64,000 nt of DNA, taken from positions 62,001 through 126,000 of the forward strand of contig NZ_CAJFCI010000030.1 of NCBI RefSeq assembly GCF_904061905.1, written 5' to 3'. Origin of the DNA: Zestomonas carbonaria (lineage in GTDB: Bacteria > Pseudomonadota > Gammaproteobacteria > Pseudomonadales > Pseudomonadaceae). Each line of letters begins with the position of its first letter. Position 1 is the stretch's first letter. The translations under genes were made by a program, and so were the position numbers. The notes under the pieces are model-generated. The model did no database searches. It saw nothing but the letters and a program-made list of their open reading frames with translations, and was not told where the DNA came from. Below, piece by piece: positions 24,292 to 33,386 of this stretch.

Positions 24292-27177
24292 ATGACCGTT
24301 ACTTCGAGGCCCAGCCGTAGCGGGCCGTCTGTGGACGCCGATCGCGAAATCCGCCAGCAGTTCGCCGCGGAGATCGCCGTGGAACGCATTCGCCTGCTCT
24401 ACCAGGGCTCGCGGACTCCGACTCTTTTCATGCTGCTCTGCGGCCTGGCCTGCGCTGTCCTGCTCTGGGACCAGCGCCAGGGCCTGTGGCTGTCCGCCTG
24501 GCTGCTGGGGCTGGTGCTGCTGGCGGTGCTGCGGCTGATCCAGGTGGCGGCCTTCAACATGGCGCCGCCCGTTCGTCAGGCCAATCCCCTCTGGCGACGC
24601 ATGTTCATGCTCGGTGCCGCCGCCTCGGGCCTGGTCCTGGCCACCGGCGCCATCGTCCTGGTGCCAGCCGACGTGTTCGTCCAGCAGGCCACGGTGTTCG
24701 GCCTGATCGCCGCGGCGATCCTCTCCGCCAGCGTCGCCTACGCGGTCAGCCTGCCGGCCTTCCTCAGCTTTGCCCTGCCTTGCCTGCTGCCCTCGATGGG
24801 CTACCTGCTGCTCGCGCCCCACGAGATGCTGCGCGGCTGGGGGCTGCTCGCCGCGATCCTGCTGGCGGCGTTGATGGTGGTGGCCTGGCAGATCAACCGC
24901 CTGGTGCAGCGCAGCCTGTTGCAGCGCTTCCACAACCAGGCGCTGATCCAGCACCTGGAGCGGGCCAAGGCGCAGGCCGACGACCTCAACCTGGAACTGG
25001 CCCGCGAAGTGGAGCAGCGCCGCCGTGCCGAAGGCGAGTTGCGCCAGGCCCATGACGAGCTGGAGCGGCGCGTCGAGCTGCGCACCCGCGAACTGGCGGT
25101 CACCGGGCATGCGCTGAGCGAGAGCGAGGAGCGCCTGGCCCTGGCCCTGGAAGCCAGCGAGCTGGGCCTGTGGGACTGGAACCTGGAGACCGACGAGGTG
25201 CACCACTCGCACCTCAAGGAGATCTTCGGCATCGAGCCGGAAGTCGTGAAAGGCGTGCTCAGCCACCTCAAGCCCCGGCTGCACCCGGACGACCTGCCGG
25301 CGTTGCGCCGGGCGCTGGTCGAGCACATGAAGGGGCTCAGCGACGGCTATCGCATCGAATACCGGGTGCGCCATGCCGACGGCCGCTGGGTGTGGGTCGA
25401 GGACCGCGGGCGCGCGGTGGAGCGGGACTCCACCGGCAAGGTGCTGCGCATGCTCGGCACCCGCCGCGACATCAGCCACTGGAAGAACCGCGAGGAAGAG
25501 CAGCGCCTCTCCGCGATGGTCTTCGAGGCCGCCAGCGAGGGCATCGTCATCCTCGACGCCGAGTACCGCGTGCTGATGGTCAACCGCGCCTACAGCGCCG
25601 TCACCGGCTATCGCCTGGAGGACGTGCAGGGCCGGCGGGTCGCCGAGCTGACCGGCAACCGCGAGCTGCTCCGCCAGTACCAGGCGATCCACGTCGAGCT
25701 GGAGAACAGCGGCCACTGGCAGGGCGAGCTGATGGATACCCGCAAGAACGGCGAGCTCTATCCGCAGTGGTTGCAGCTCAACGTGGTGCGCGACCGCCAG
25801 GGCCGGGTGAGCCACGTGGTCGCCTTCTTCGCCGATCTCACCGCGCGCCGCGAGGCCGAGGAGCGCCTGCGCTACCTGTCGCACTACGACGAGCTCACCG
25901 GCCTGGCCAACCGCGTGCTGTTCATGGAGCGCCTGCACGAGGCCGGCCAGCGCGCGCGCCAGAGCGGCCGCAGCCTGGCCCTGCTGCACATCGACCTGGA
26001 CCGCTTCAAGCTGCTCAACGACAGCCTCGGCCACGAGATCGCCGACCAGTTGCTGCGCCAGATGAGCCGCCGGCTGCTCCAGGCGGTGCCGGAGGCCGAC
26101 ACCGTGGCGCGGCTGTCCGGCGACGAATTCGCCGTGCTGCTGGACTCCTACACCAGCCTGTCGGCCCTGGCGCGCACCGCCAGCCGGCTGCTGGCCAAGC
26201 TGCGCGTGCCGATGAACATCGGCGGCCATGAGCTGGTGGTCAGCGCCTCCATGGGCATCAGCCTGCTGCCGGAGAACGCGCGGGAGATATCCACCCTGAT
26301 CAGCCAGGCCGGCATGGCCGTGCAGCACGCCAAGCACCTGGGCGGCAACACCTTCCAGTTCTTCACCGACAACCTCCAGGCCTGCACGGTGGAGCGCCTG
26401 CAACTGGAGAGCCAGTTGCGCAAGGGCATCGAGCTGGGCCAGTTGGAGGTGTTCTACCAACCCAAGCTGAGCCTCGCCGACGACAGCATCAATTCCGCCG
26501 AGGCGCTGGTGCGCTGGCGCCGGCCGGAACTCGGCCTGGTGCCGCCGAGCGAGTTCATCGGCCTGGCCGAGGAGACCGGGCTGATCAGCCAGATCGGCGA
26601 GTTCGTGCTGCGCACCGCCTGCCAGCAGGCCCGCGAATGGCAGCGCCAGGGGCTGGCCGACCTGCGCGTGTCGGTGAACGTCTCGGTGCACCAGTTGCGC
26701 AATGGCAACCTGGTCCGCCTGATCCGCCAGGTGCTCGACGAGACCGGCCTGCCGCCGCGCCTGCTGGAGCTGGAACTGACCGAGAACCAGTTGCTCGACA
26801 ACGTCGAGAGCGTCATCGCCATCTTCCACCAGTTGCGCGAACTGGGCGTGAAGCTGGCGATCGACGATTTCGGCACCGGTTACTCCTCGCTCAGCTATCT
26901 CAAGCGCTTCCCGGTCGATTACGTGAAGATCGACCAGACTTTCATCCGCGACCTGTCCGTGGGCGGCGAGGACGCCGCCATCACCCGGGCGATCATCGCC
27001 ATGGCCCACAGCCTCGGGCTCAAGGTGGTCGCCGAGGGCGTGGAGACCCAGGAGCAGATGGATTTCCTCAAGGCGCAGCACTGCGACGAGATCCAGGGTT
27101 ACCTGATCAGCCGTCCGGTGGAGATGGACGTGTTCGTCAACCTGCTCAAGGAACAGGCGGCGGCGCTCTGCCAGTAA
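24292..27177 (+). CDS. Membrane-bound GGDEF/EAL protein with PAS domains
   Basis: A 961-residue c-di-GMP signalling protein. It has an N-terminal membrane region of about six helices (~40-210), a coiled-coil, two PAS/PAC modules (~280-400 and ~405-520), then GGDEF (~530-690) and EAL (~705-955). The diguanylate cyclase motif is SGDEF at residues 609-613 instead of GGDEF. The EAL motif is intact (E737-A-L), with DDFGTGYSSL and KIDQTFI also present. A phosphodiesterase is likely; cyclase activity is possible but uncertain. The start ATG at 24292 is two codons after a GTG. It diverges from uvrD, the same arrangement as remembered for PA5442/PA5443 in P. aeruginosa. Confidence 0.92.
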   Translation: MTVTSRPSRSGPSVDADREIRQQFAAEIAVERIRLLYQGSRTPTLFMLLCGLACAVLLWDQRQGLWLSAWLLGLVLLAVLRLIQVAAFNMAPPVRQANPLWRRMFMLGAAASGLVLATGAIVLVPADVFVQQATVFGLIAAAILSASVAYAVSLPAFLSFALPCLLPSMGYLLLAPHEMLRGWGLLAAILLAALMVVAWQINRLVQRSLLQRFHNQALIQHLERAKAQADDLNLELAREVEQRRRAEGELRQAHDELERRVELRTRELAVTGHALSESEERLALALEASELGLWDWNLETDEVHHSHLKEIFGIEPEVVKGVLSHLKPRLHPDDLPALRRALVEHMKGLSDGYRIEYRVRHADGRWVWVEDRGRAVERDSTGKVLRMLGTRRDISHWKNREEEQRLSAMVFEAASEGIVILDAEYRVLMVNRAYSAVTGYRLEDVQGRRVAELTGNRELLRQYQAIHVELENSGHWQGELMDTRKNGELYPQWLQLNVVRDRQGRVSHVVAFFADLTARREAEERLRYLSHYDELTGLANRVLFMERLHEAGQRARQSGRSLALLHIDLDRFKLLNDSLGHEIADQLLRQMSRRLLQAVPEADTVARLSGDEFAVLLDSYTSLSALARTASRLLAKLRVPMNIGGHELVVSASMGISLLPENAREISTLISQAGMAVQHAKHLGGNTFQFFTDNLQACTVERLQLESQLRKGIELGQLEVFYQPKLSLADDSINSAEALVRWRRPELGLVPPSEFIGLAEETGLISQIGEFVLRTACQQAREWQRQGLADLRVSVNVSVHQLRNGNLVRLIRQVLDETGLPPRLLELELTENQLLDNVESVIAIFHQLRELGVKLAIDDFGTGYSSLSYLKRFPVDYVKIDQTFIRDLSVGGEDAAITRAIIAMAHSLGLKVVAEGVETQEQMDFLKAQHCDEIQGYLISRPVEMDVFVNLLKEQAAALCQ

Positions 27178-27292
27178 CAGTCCGCGTCGCTGGCGTTACG
27201 CCCGCCGTCGGCCCGCCCAATCAAAGATGGCTGCCCCGGCGGCCCGGTTTGCTCATGCTCGGGCTTCGAATCCTCGGAGAAGGACCGCTGAC

Positions 27293-27952
27293 ATGAACGA
27301 ACTGCCGGAGCTGAGCATCGGCCAGCGTCTGCTGCTGGCCACCCAGGGCGTGACCCCGCTGGCGCTGAAGGTGCCGGTGATCCTGCAACTGGGCCCCCGG
27401 CGCGTCGCCGAACTGGCCCCGCACCTGCCGGCCGAGCGCCTGCGCGAGCTGATCCTCGCCCTGCCCATCGACTTCCTCGCCCAGGCCACCGTGCACCTCG
27501 ACCCACGGCTGATCCTCGACGCCTACCTGAGCCTGCCGGATAGCCTGCACCTCGATGTGGCCCGCCAGCTCTGCGAGGACCGCCAGTTCGCCACCGCCGC
27601 GCGCTACGCCGAGTGCCTGTCGGCCCAGCAGGTCAAGGTGCTGATCTTCGGCCTCAACTCGCCGGGCAACGTGGTGCGGATCGCCCGCCATATCGTCGAC
27701 CTCGAACTGATCGTGCAGAGCCTGCGCAGTTTCTCCACCGGCTACCTGTGCAAGCTCACCGAAGCGGCCGACGAAGACGACAATGTGCAGCTTTCCGCCC
27801 GCGTGCTCGGTGGCTTGCCGTTGCCGCGCCAGGCCGATATCTGCGCCCACCTCGCTCCGGCCACCCGGGAGCGCCTGTTGCCGCTGCTGTTGAAGGCCAA
27901 TGGCGAGTTGCGCGACTTGCTGCCCGAGCATTTGCAGGTAGCGCCGGCCTGA
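27293..27952 (+). CDS. Helical-repeat hypothetical protein downstream of the GGDEF/EAL gene
   Basis: A 219-residue soluble protein made of short amphipathic helices (VPVILQLGPRRVAELAPHLPAERLRELILALP and similar blocks), reminiscent of the MgtE N-terminal superhelical repeats. I do not recognise an established function. The ATG at 27293 follows AAGGA. It lies 115 bases after the c-di-GMP protein in the same direction, an arrangement conserved (from memory) with PA5441. A link to c-di-GMP signalling is therefore possible but only inferred from position. Confidence 0.75.
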   Translation: MNELPELSIGQRLLLATQGVTPLALKVPVILQLGPRRVAELAPHLPAERLRELILALPIDFLAQATVHLDPRLILDAYLSLPDSLHLDVARQLCEDRQFATAARYAECLSAQQVKVLIFGLNSPGNVVRIARHIVDLELIVQSLRSFSTGYLCKLTEAADEDDNVQLSARVLGGLPLPRQADICAHLAPATRERLLPLLLKANGELRDLLPEHLQVAPA

Positions 27953-27957
27953 CTCCC

Positions 27958-28025
27958 GTAGGGTGCGCCGTGCGCACCGGAAAGATCGGTGCCGCAATCC
28001 TCTCGGTGCGCGCGGCGCACCCTAC
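27958..28025. repeat. GTAGGGTGCGC-type extragenic palindrome, copy 1
   Basis: Outer arms GTAGGGTGCGCCGTGCGCACCG and its near complement enclose ~25 bases. Related elements occur at 58107-58202 and 61734-61799, each in an intergenic space. It lies between the helical-repeat gene and the MFS gene. Confidence 0.75.
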
Positions 28026-28094
28026 CAAAGCCCTGGGCGTTGCCTTGCGCGGCTGACCCGTCCTACGCTTGCCTCCCGTCACAGAGGGACGCCC

Positions 28095-29351
28095 ATGTCC
28101 GCCGCCCGCCCGTCCAATGCCACCCTGGTGCTGCTGGCCTCGCTCTACTGCGCGCAGGGGCTGCCCTCGGGGCTGATCGCCCATTCCCTGCCGGTGCTGC
28201 TGCGCCAGCATGGCGTCGACCTGGCGCTGATCGGCCTGCTCAAGCTGCTGGCGCTGCCCTGGTTGCTCAAGGTGTTGTGGGCGCCCTGGATCGACCGCCT
28301 GGCCTCGCCGCGCCTCGGCCATCACCGTGGCTGGATACTGCCGTTGCAGGGCACGGTGATCCTCTGCGTCGCCGGCCTGGCCCTGCTCGCCCCGCAGACC
28401 CTGTTCGGCGCCGGCCTGTGGCTGCTGCTCGGCTTGCTGCTGCTGGTCAATCTGGCCGCCGCGACCCAGGACGTGGCCACCGACGGCCTCACCGTGCGCC
28501 TGCTGCCCGAGCGCTGGCGCGGCCTCGGCAACAGCTTGCAGGTGGGCGGCTACAAGACCGGCATGATCATCAGTGGCAGCGGCCTGTTGTTGCTGATCGA
28601 CCCGCTGGGCTGGAACCTCGGCGTCGGCCTGATCGCCGGCCTGCTGCTGTTGCTGACCTGGCCGATCTGGCGCTTCCCGGAACGGCGCCTGCTGCCGTTC
28701 CGCCCGGCCCTGGCGGAAACCACGGCGGGCCCCGGCCTGCTGCTGCGTCACTATCGTGGCCTGCTGGCGCAGCCGGGCATGCTCGCCTGGCTGGCGGTGG
28801 TGCTGACCTTCAAGCTGGGCGATTCCCTGGGTTCGCCGATGATCAAGCCGATGCTGGTCGACCAGGGCTGGAGCACCGGCGAACTGGGCCAGTTGACCCT
28901 GGCCAGCAGCTTGGCCGGCATCGGCGGCGCACTGCTCGGTGGCCTGCTCTACGCCCGCCTCGGCGCCCTGCGCTCGCTGCTGCTGTTCGGCGCCTTGCAG
29001 GCCATTGGCATCGCCGCCATGGCCCTGCTGGTCGGGGCCGGCGGCCAGGTCGGGCTGGTCTACGCCATCGCCCTGTTCGAACAGGTGGCCGACGGCATGT
29101 CCACTGTTGCCCTGTTCGCCGCGATGATGCGCCTGTGCCGCCCCGAGCACGAAGGCGCCGACTTCACCTTGCAGGCTTCCGCGCAATTGCTGCTGGCCGG
29201 CCTGGTCGGGGCCAGCAGCGGCGTGCTGGCCAAGGCGCTGGGCTACGGAGGGCTGTTCGTCGGCGCCGGTGTCGTGGGAATGCTGGTGCTGGGCCTGGTG
29301 CTGGCGTACTTCCTGCGCCCGGGTTCGCGGCGTTCCTTGAGCGAGGCCTGA
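28095..29351 (+). CDS. MFS transporter of the AmpG / RhtX-FptX type
   Basis: A 418-residue major-facilitator protein with twelve predicted helices. The N-terminus LYCAQGLPSGLIAHSLPVLLRQHGVDLALIG and LPWLLKVLWAPWIDRL are typical of AmpG and of the siderophore permeases RhtX/FptX. Candidates for cargo are therefore muropeptides or siderophore-like molecules; neither is supported by neighbours. The ATG at 28095 is preceded by GGGAC. An REP-like element separates it from the previous gene, so it may have its own promoter. Confidence 0.82.
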   Translation: MSAARPSNATLVLLASLYCAQGLPSGLIAHSLPVLLRQHGVDLALIGLLKLLALPWLLKVLWAPWIDRLASPRLGHHRGWILPLQGTVILCVAGLALLAPQTLFGAGLWLLLGLLLLVNLAAATQDVATDGLTVRLLPERWRGLGNSLQVGGYKTGMIISGSGLLLLIDPLGWNLGVGLIAGLLLLLTWPIWRFPERRLLPFRPALAETTAGPGLLLRHYRGLLAQPGMLAWLAVVLTFKLGDSLGSPMIKPMLVDQGWSTGELGQLTLASSLAGIGGALLGGLLYARLGALRSLLLFGALQAIGIAAMALLVGAGGQVGLVYAIALFEQVADGMSTVALFAAMMRLCRPEHEGADFTLQASAQLLLAGLVGASSGVLAKALGYGGLFVGAGVVGMLVLGLVLAYFLRPGSRRSLSEA

Positions 29352-29381
29352 GCGCCGGCTTCATCCGAATCGGCGCACAGG

Positions 29382-29417
29382 TTATCCACGATCTTGTCCA
29401 CAGCGAGCTGTGCATAA
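29382..29417. repeat. Cluster of DnaA-box-like 9-mers, duplicated with the tatE 3' end
   Basis: TTATCCACG (29382), TTGTCCACA (29394) and TGTGCATAA (29409, reverse of TTATGCACA) lie within 36 bases. A 22-base part of this (29382-29403) recurs with one mismatch at 29555-29576 inside the 3' end of tatE. The sites resemble the DnaA consensus TTATNCACA. The tatE copy encodes a VDKIVDK tail, so the similarity may be coincidental. Confidence 0.45.
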
Positions 29418-29544
29418 CGTGGCGCAGCGGCAGGCCGTGGACCGGCTCCGGGCCGCCGGAGCCGGCCGGCGCGGGCTCTGGCGGTATTCATGTCGACTCG
29501 CGGGAACGGGTCGACCCTGGCCAGGCACACCGTTGGTGCCAGGA

Positions 29545-29742
29545 TCAGGTGGTTTTATCCACAATCTTGTCCACAGGTTTTTCGTCCACCCTAGGCGGGG
29601 CCTGCGAATCGTCCAGGGCGCGGCGGAAGCCGCCGATCGCCCCGCCCAGGTCGCTGCCCAGGCTGCGCAGGCGCCGGGTGCCGAACAGCATGATCGCGAT
29701 CAGCAGGATGATCAGCAGTTGCCAGATGCCGATGCCCATCAT
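29545..29742 (-). CDS. tatE: TatA/E-type twin-arginine translocase protein of the nos operon
   Basis: A 65-residue TatA/E protein. One N-terminal membrane helix ([17 protein letters not shown]) is followed by the [22 protein letters not shown] amphipathic helix and a charged tail with VDKIVDK. It helps form the Tat pore that exports folded cofactor proteins. Here its likely client is NosZ, whose Tat signal is visible upstream. In P. stutzeri a tatE gene likewise follows nosL (literature knowledge). Two adjacent ATGs exist; the first overlaps the nosL TGA, so translation is coupled. Confidence 0.88.
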   Translation of the reverse strand: MMGIGIWQLLIILLIAIMLFGTRRLRSLGSDLGGAIGGFRRALDDSQAPPRVDEKPVDKIVDKTT

Positions 29743-30287
29743 GGCGCTTTCCCCGCATGGCCGTGGCGATGGGCGTGGTCGTCGCCGACGCCCTGCAACA
29801 CGCCCTGGTCGATCTCGGCGAAGCGCAGCACGCGGCCGCCTTCCTCGTGGGCCAGGCGCTCGGCGTCGGCCTGTTCGGCGAAGGAGGCGAGGGTGGCGCC
29901 CATCGCGCCGGGGCGCTGGATGCCGACCACGTAGTAGGCGGTGGTGGCGTCGATCAGGTGGGTGTCGTCGGGATGGCTCCAGTCGCCGTGGGCCATGTCG
30001 TGCACGTACAGGCGCGCGTCGTCGCGGCGGTTTTCCGGTTGCAGCCACCAGCCGAGCAGTTCGGCGGTGGAGCAGAACTTGCGCACCGCGCCGGGGCTCA
30101 CGGCTTCGCCCTTGGGACCGGGGAATTCACCGATGATCATGCCGCAGACGTGGCATCCGTCGCCGTCCCGGAAGGTCACGGGATCGAGCGAGGCGCTGTC
30201 CTGCCGGTCGCCGCCGCAGCCGGCGAGCAGCAGGCCGAGCAGGGCGGCGCCCAGGTAGTGGCGGGAAGGTTTCGGCAGTTGGAGCAT
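29739..30287 (-). CDS. nosL: Copper chaperone lipoprotein NosL
   Basis: A 182-residue lipoprotein. The signal peptide ends in a lipobox LLAG-Cys24. The copper-binding motif CHVCGM spans Cys45, Cys48 and Met50, followed by the conserved [11 protein letters not shown] and [10 protein letters not shown] blocks. Family role: delivers Cu(I) to apo-NosZ for CuZ assembly in the periplasm, with NosDFY. The C-terminus is His-rich (HAHRHGHAG), which may bind extra metal. It overlaps tatE by four bases and follows nosY closely. Confidence 0.92.
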   Translation of the reverse strand: MLQLPKPSRHYLGAALLGLLLAGCGGDRQDSASLDPVTFRDGDGCHVCGMIIGEFPGPKGEAVSPGAVRKFCSTAELLGWWLQPENRRDDARLYVHDMAHGDWSHPDDTHLIDATTAYYVVGIQRPGAMGATLASFAEQADAERLAHEEGGRVLRFAEIDQGVLQGVGDDHAHRHGHAGKAP

Positions 30288-30311
30288 GGAAAGGTCCTCG
30301 TGGGAAGGGAA

Positions 30312-31139
30312 TCAGGCCGGGCGCCGGCGGAACAGCCAGTAGGCCAGGGCCAGCGCGGCCAGGGTCCAGAGCGCCAGGGCCAGCCAGAGGGCGGCGCCTG
30401 ACACCGGCAGGTCCTGGCCCAGGTTCATGACCCCGGTGCCGGCGCTGGCCTCGAAGCCGGACAGGTTGATCAGGCGGTAGATGTCGGTGGGGTTGAACAG
30501 CAGCAGCCAGGGCAGCAGCTCCGGGCTCAGGCGGCCCTGGCCGAGCACCAGGATGGCCAGCAGGGCCAGGTCGAACACCAGCACGAAGAAGAACCACAGG
30601 CCCAGCGCCAGGCCGGCGGCGGTGGATTTCTCGCCGACCCGGCTGCTCAGCGCGTAGGCCATGGCCAGGAACGCCCAGCCGAGCAGGGTGGAGGACAGCA
30701 TGAAGCGGCCGAACGCCCACAGCAGCAATGGCAGCTCGATGTCCGGCACCAGCGCGGCGATGGCCAGGGCGGCGGCGCCGAAGCCCAGCAGGGTGGCCAG
30801 GGCGAGGATCAGGCCGTGGCCGACGAACTTGCCGAGCAGCAACTGGCCACGGCTGAGCGGGTAGGTGAGCAGCAGCATCAGGGTGCCGCCTTCCTCCTCG
30901 CCGACGATGGCGTCGTAGGCCAGCAGCAGGGCGATCAGCGGCATCAGGAAGGTGGCCAGGCTGGTCAGGCTGGCCACCGTGGCCGGGATCGAGGTGAAGC
31001 CGACCTGGCCGGCGGCGGCCGCGCCGAACCAGGCGATGCCGACGGCGAGCAGGGCGAACAGCAGGCTGATGGCGAGCAGCCAGCGGTTGCGCAGGCCGTC
31101 GGCCAGTTCCTTGCGGGCGATGGTCCACAGCGGGTTCAT
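30312..31139 (-). CDS. nosY: ABC transporter permease NosY
   Basis: A 275-residue inner-membrane permease with six predicted helices ([20 protein letters not shown] start, then [30 protein letters not shown]). It forms the membrane part of NosDFY, which powers maturation of the CuZ sulfide cluster of N2O reductase. The ATG at 31139 overlaps the nosF stop by four bases. Length agrees with P. aeruginosa and P. stutzeri NosY. Confidence 0.93.
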   Translation of the reverse strand: MNPLWTIARKELADGLRNRWLLAISLLFALLAVGIAWFGAAAAGQVGFTSIPATVASLTSLATFLMPLIALLLAYDAIVGEEEGGTLMLLLTYPLSRGQLLLGKFVGHGLILALATLLGFGAAALAIAALVPDIELPLLLWAFGRFMLSSTLLGWAFLAMAYALSSRVGEKSTAAGLALGLWFFFVLVFDLALLAILVLGQGRLSPELLPWLLLFNPTDIYRLINLSGFEASAGTGVMNLGQDLPVSGAALWLALALWTLAALALAYWLFRRRPA

Positions 31140-32050
31140 GGGCGGCCTCCGGCGGCCTGTTCGGCGCGCTGCATGTAGTGGCGGTAGAGGTCTTCCAGCG
31201 ACGGCGGCAGCACTTCGAGGTCCTGCGCCTGGCCGTCGATCAGCGTCTGCAACACTTGCTGCTTGTGGCCGTTGAGGGCCAGCACCTCGACGCGCTCGCC
31301 GTCCAGCGGGCGCACGTCCAGGCCGGCGTCGCGCCAGCGGCTCAGCCACTGTCCGCTCTGGTGCCCGGCAACGCGGATGCGCGTCGGCAGGCCGGCCTCG
31401 CGGCGCAGCTCGGCGAGGCTGCCGACCGTTTGCAGGCGGCCGCCGGCGAGGATGGCGGCACGGCTGATGTGCGTCTCGACGCCAGGCAGCACGTGGGAGC
31501 AGAGGATGATGCCGGTGCCCTGGGCGCGCAGGCGGTCGACCAGCCGGTACAGCTCGACGGTGGCGATGGGGTCGAGGCCCACGGTGGGCTCGTCGAGCAG
31601 CAGCAGGCGCGGATGGCCGAGGATCGCCTGGGCCAGGCCGAGGCGCTGGCGCATGCCCTTGGAGTAGGTCTTCACCCGGCGTCCGGCGGCCGGGCCGAGG
31701 CCGACCTGTTCGAGCAGCGCGTCCACCTCGCTTGGTGCCGCTCCCTTGAGGCGGGCGAAGTGGCGCAGGGTCTCGCGGCCGGTGAGCTGCGGGTAGAAGG
31801 TGACGTTCTCCGGCAGATAGCCGAGCTGGCGGCGGACGTCGAGGTCGCTGGCGGCGCGACCGAGCACCCGCACCTCGCCTTCGCTCGGCCGCAGCAGGCC
31901 GAGGATCAGCTTGATGGTGGTGGTCTTGCCGGCACCGTTGTGGCCGAGCAGGCCGAGCACTTCGCCGGCGTCGAGCGACAGGTCGAGCCCGTGCAGGACG
32001 GTGAGCTTGCCGTAGCGCTGGGTCACGCCGTGGATGTCGACCAGCTTCAT
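31136..32050 (-). CDS. nosF: ABC transporter ATPase NosF
   Basis: A 304-residue ABC ATPase with Walker A GHNGAGKT (residues 36-43), signature [12 protein letters not shown], Walker [14 protein letters not shown] and switch His in CSHVL. It is followed by a ~90-residue C-terminal domain of the NosF type. It energises NosDY in CuZ biogenesis. Start and stop overlap nosD and nosY respectively by four bases. Confidence 0.94.
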   Translation of the reverse strand: MKLVDIHGVTQRYGKLTVLHGLDLSLDAGEVLGLLGHNGAGKTTTIKLILGLLRPSEGEVRVLGRAASDLDVRRQLGYLPENVTFYPQLTGRETLRHFARLKGAAPSEVDALLEQVGLGPAAGRRVKTYSKGMRQRLGLAQAILGHPRLLLLDEPTVGLDPIATVELYRLVDRLRAQGTGIILCSHVLPGVETHISRAAILAGGRLQTVGSLAELRREAGLPTRIRVAGHQSGQWLSRWRDAGLDVRPLDGERVEVLALNGHKQQVLQTLIDGQAQDLEVLPPSLEDLYRHYMQRAEQAAGGRP

Positions 32051-33309
32051 GCCGGGGGTTCCTCGATCGGGGGGCGCATCAGCGGGTGGCTGTCCTGCAC
32101 GCCGGGCGACTTGATCACCGGGAAGGCGCGCTGCACCCAGCGCAGCAGTTCGATGGCCGGGCTGTTCATCAGCAGGCGCACCTGCGGGTACAGCCACAGC
32201 AGGCGGTCGACGTTGTCGTTGGGCTCGTAGGCGACGTCGCCGAGGCCGTCGTCGTCGCGGTCCCAGCCCAGGTAGTCGCTCCAGTAGTTGCCCCGGCCTT
32301 CGACCGACCATTCCTGGGTGCGGTTGGCGACGTACTTGACCTGCTGGCGGTTGCCGACGAAGGCGTTGCCGGCGATGCGGTTGTCCTCGGAGCCGGCGGT
32401 CAGGTGGATGCCCAGGGCGCTGCGCCCGAAGTGGTTGTGCTCGATGCGGTTGAACAGCGAGTTGTAGATGAACAGCGCCTTGCCTTCGGCGCCGGCGATC
32501 ATGCTGTCGCCGGTGCTGCCGCTGCGCACGCCCTCGACGCGGTTGCCTTCGAGGGTCGAGTAGGTGATGTAGTTCATCAGGATGCCGTAGTTCTCGTCGT
32601 CCACCGAGCGGTTGCCGGTCACGCTGAGCTTGCGGCTCTGCATCAGCGCGTAGCCGGTGCGGGTGCGGCGGGTCAGGTTGCCGGTAACCCGGCTGCCGTT
32701 GGTGAACATGTAGTGCACGCCGTAGCGCAGGTCTTCGAGCCGGTTGTGCTCGATGGCGCTGTCGTTGGAGGTGTCGATGTAGATGCCGTCGCGGGCGTGG
32801 CGCACCCGGTTGCCGCGCACCAGGGCATCGCGCACGGCGTACAGGTGGATGCCGTTGCCGCGATCCTGGGAGCGGATGGCCGGGTCGCCCTCGATGCGGT
32901 TGTCGAGCACCCGCGCGCCCTGGGTGGCGTCGAGCCAGATGCCGAAGCCGGGGCCGCGCAGGTCGTTGCCGCGCAGCACCGCGCCGGTGGCGGTCTTCTC
33001 GACGAAGATCGCTGAATCCAGGTCGGTCAGGTTGCGGCCCCAGTTGCGCACCCGGCAGCCTTCGAGGGTGACGCCGGCGCTGCGTATCACCAGGGTGCTG
33101 CCCCGGCCCTGGCCGTCGAACATGGCGCCGGCCTCGCAGCGCAGGTGCAGGGGCCGGTTGATGAGGAAGCGGCCCGCATAGGTGCCCGCCGCCAGCGTCC
33201 ACAGCCCCTCGCCCGCCGCGCGCAGGGGCAGGTCGTCGATCGGCTGCGGCGCGGCCAGGGCGGAGCCGGCGAGCAGCAGCAGGGCGAGGCAGGCGCGGGA
33301 TGACGGCAC
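32047..33309 (-). CDS. nosD: Periplasmic copper-site maturation protein NosD
   Basis: A 420-residue right-handed beta-helix (CASH/NosD) protein. The N-terminal Sec signal peptide (residues ~2-19, [16 protein letters not shown]) is followed by many ~22-residue strands with N-x-I/V repeats ([37 protein letters not shown]). It works with NosFY in the periplasm to mature NosZ. The start is taken as GTG at 33309 with AAGGA nine bases upstream, placing the signal peptide at the N-terminus. A longer frame to 33447 reads into nosZ. Confidence 0.92.
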   Translation of the reverse strand: MPSSRACLALLLLAGSALAAPQPIDDLPLRAAGEGLWTLAAGTYAGRFLINRPLHLRCEAGAMFDGQGRGSTLVIRSAGVTLEGCRVRNWGRNLTDLDSAIFVEKTATGAVLRGNDLRGPGFGIWLDATQGARVLDNRIEGDPAIRSQDRGNGIHLYAVRDALVRGNRVRHARDGIYIDTSNDSAIEHNRLEDLRYGVHYMFTNGSRVTGNLTRRTRTGYALMQSRKLSVTGNRSVDDENYGILMNYITYSTLEGNRVEGVRSGSTGDSMIAGAEGKALFIYNSLFNRIEHNHFGRSALGIHLTAGSEDNRIAGNAFVGNRQQVKYVANRTQEWSVEGRGNYWSDYLGWDRDDDGLGDVAYEPNDNVDRLLWLYPQVRLLMNSPAIELLRWVQRAFPVIKSPGVQDSHPLMRPPIEEPPA

Positions 33310-33346
33310 GCGGAAGAATCCTTCGGGGGGCGGTTCGCAGCGGCGG

Positions 33347-33370
33347 CTGCCGGGCCCCCGTTCCCGGCAG
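33347..33370 (-). other. Stem-loop between nosZ and nosD
   Basis: CTGCCGGG and CCCGGCAG form a perfect 8-bp stem around an 8-base loop in the 77-base nosZ-nosD spacer. It has no T-run. Such a hairpin could protect the 3' end of the abundant nosZ message or damp read-through into nosDFYL; this is inference. Confidence 0.6.
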
Positions 33371-33386
33371 CGCCATCTGCCTGGGG

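Noticed and set aside
24121..27081. A 986-codon open frame antisense to the GGDEF/EAL gene
   Set aside because: It is a GC-rich shadow frame: the sense strand encodes a well-matched PAS-GGDEF-EAL protein, and the antisense product is low-complexity with no domain.
29382..29576. A replication origin at the DnaA-box-like cluster
   Set aside because: There are too few boxes, no dnaA/dnaN/gyrB genes and no AT-rich unwinding region; half of the motifs are explained by codons for VDKIVDK.
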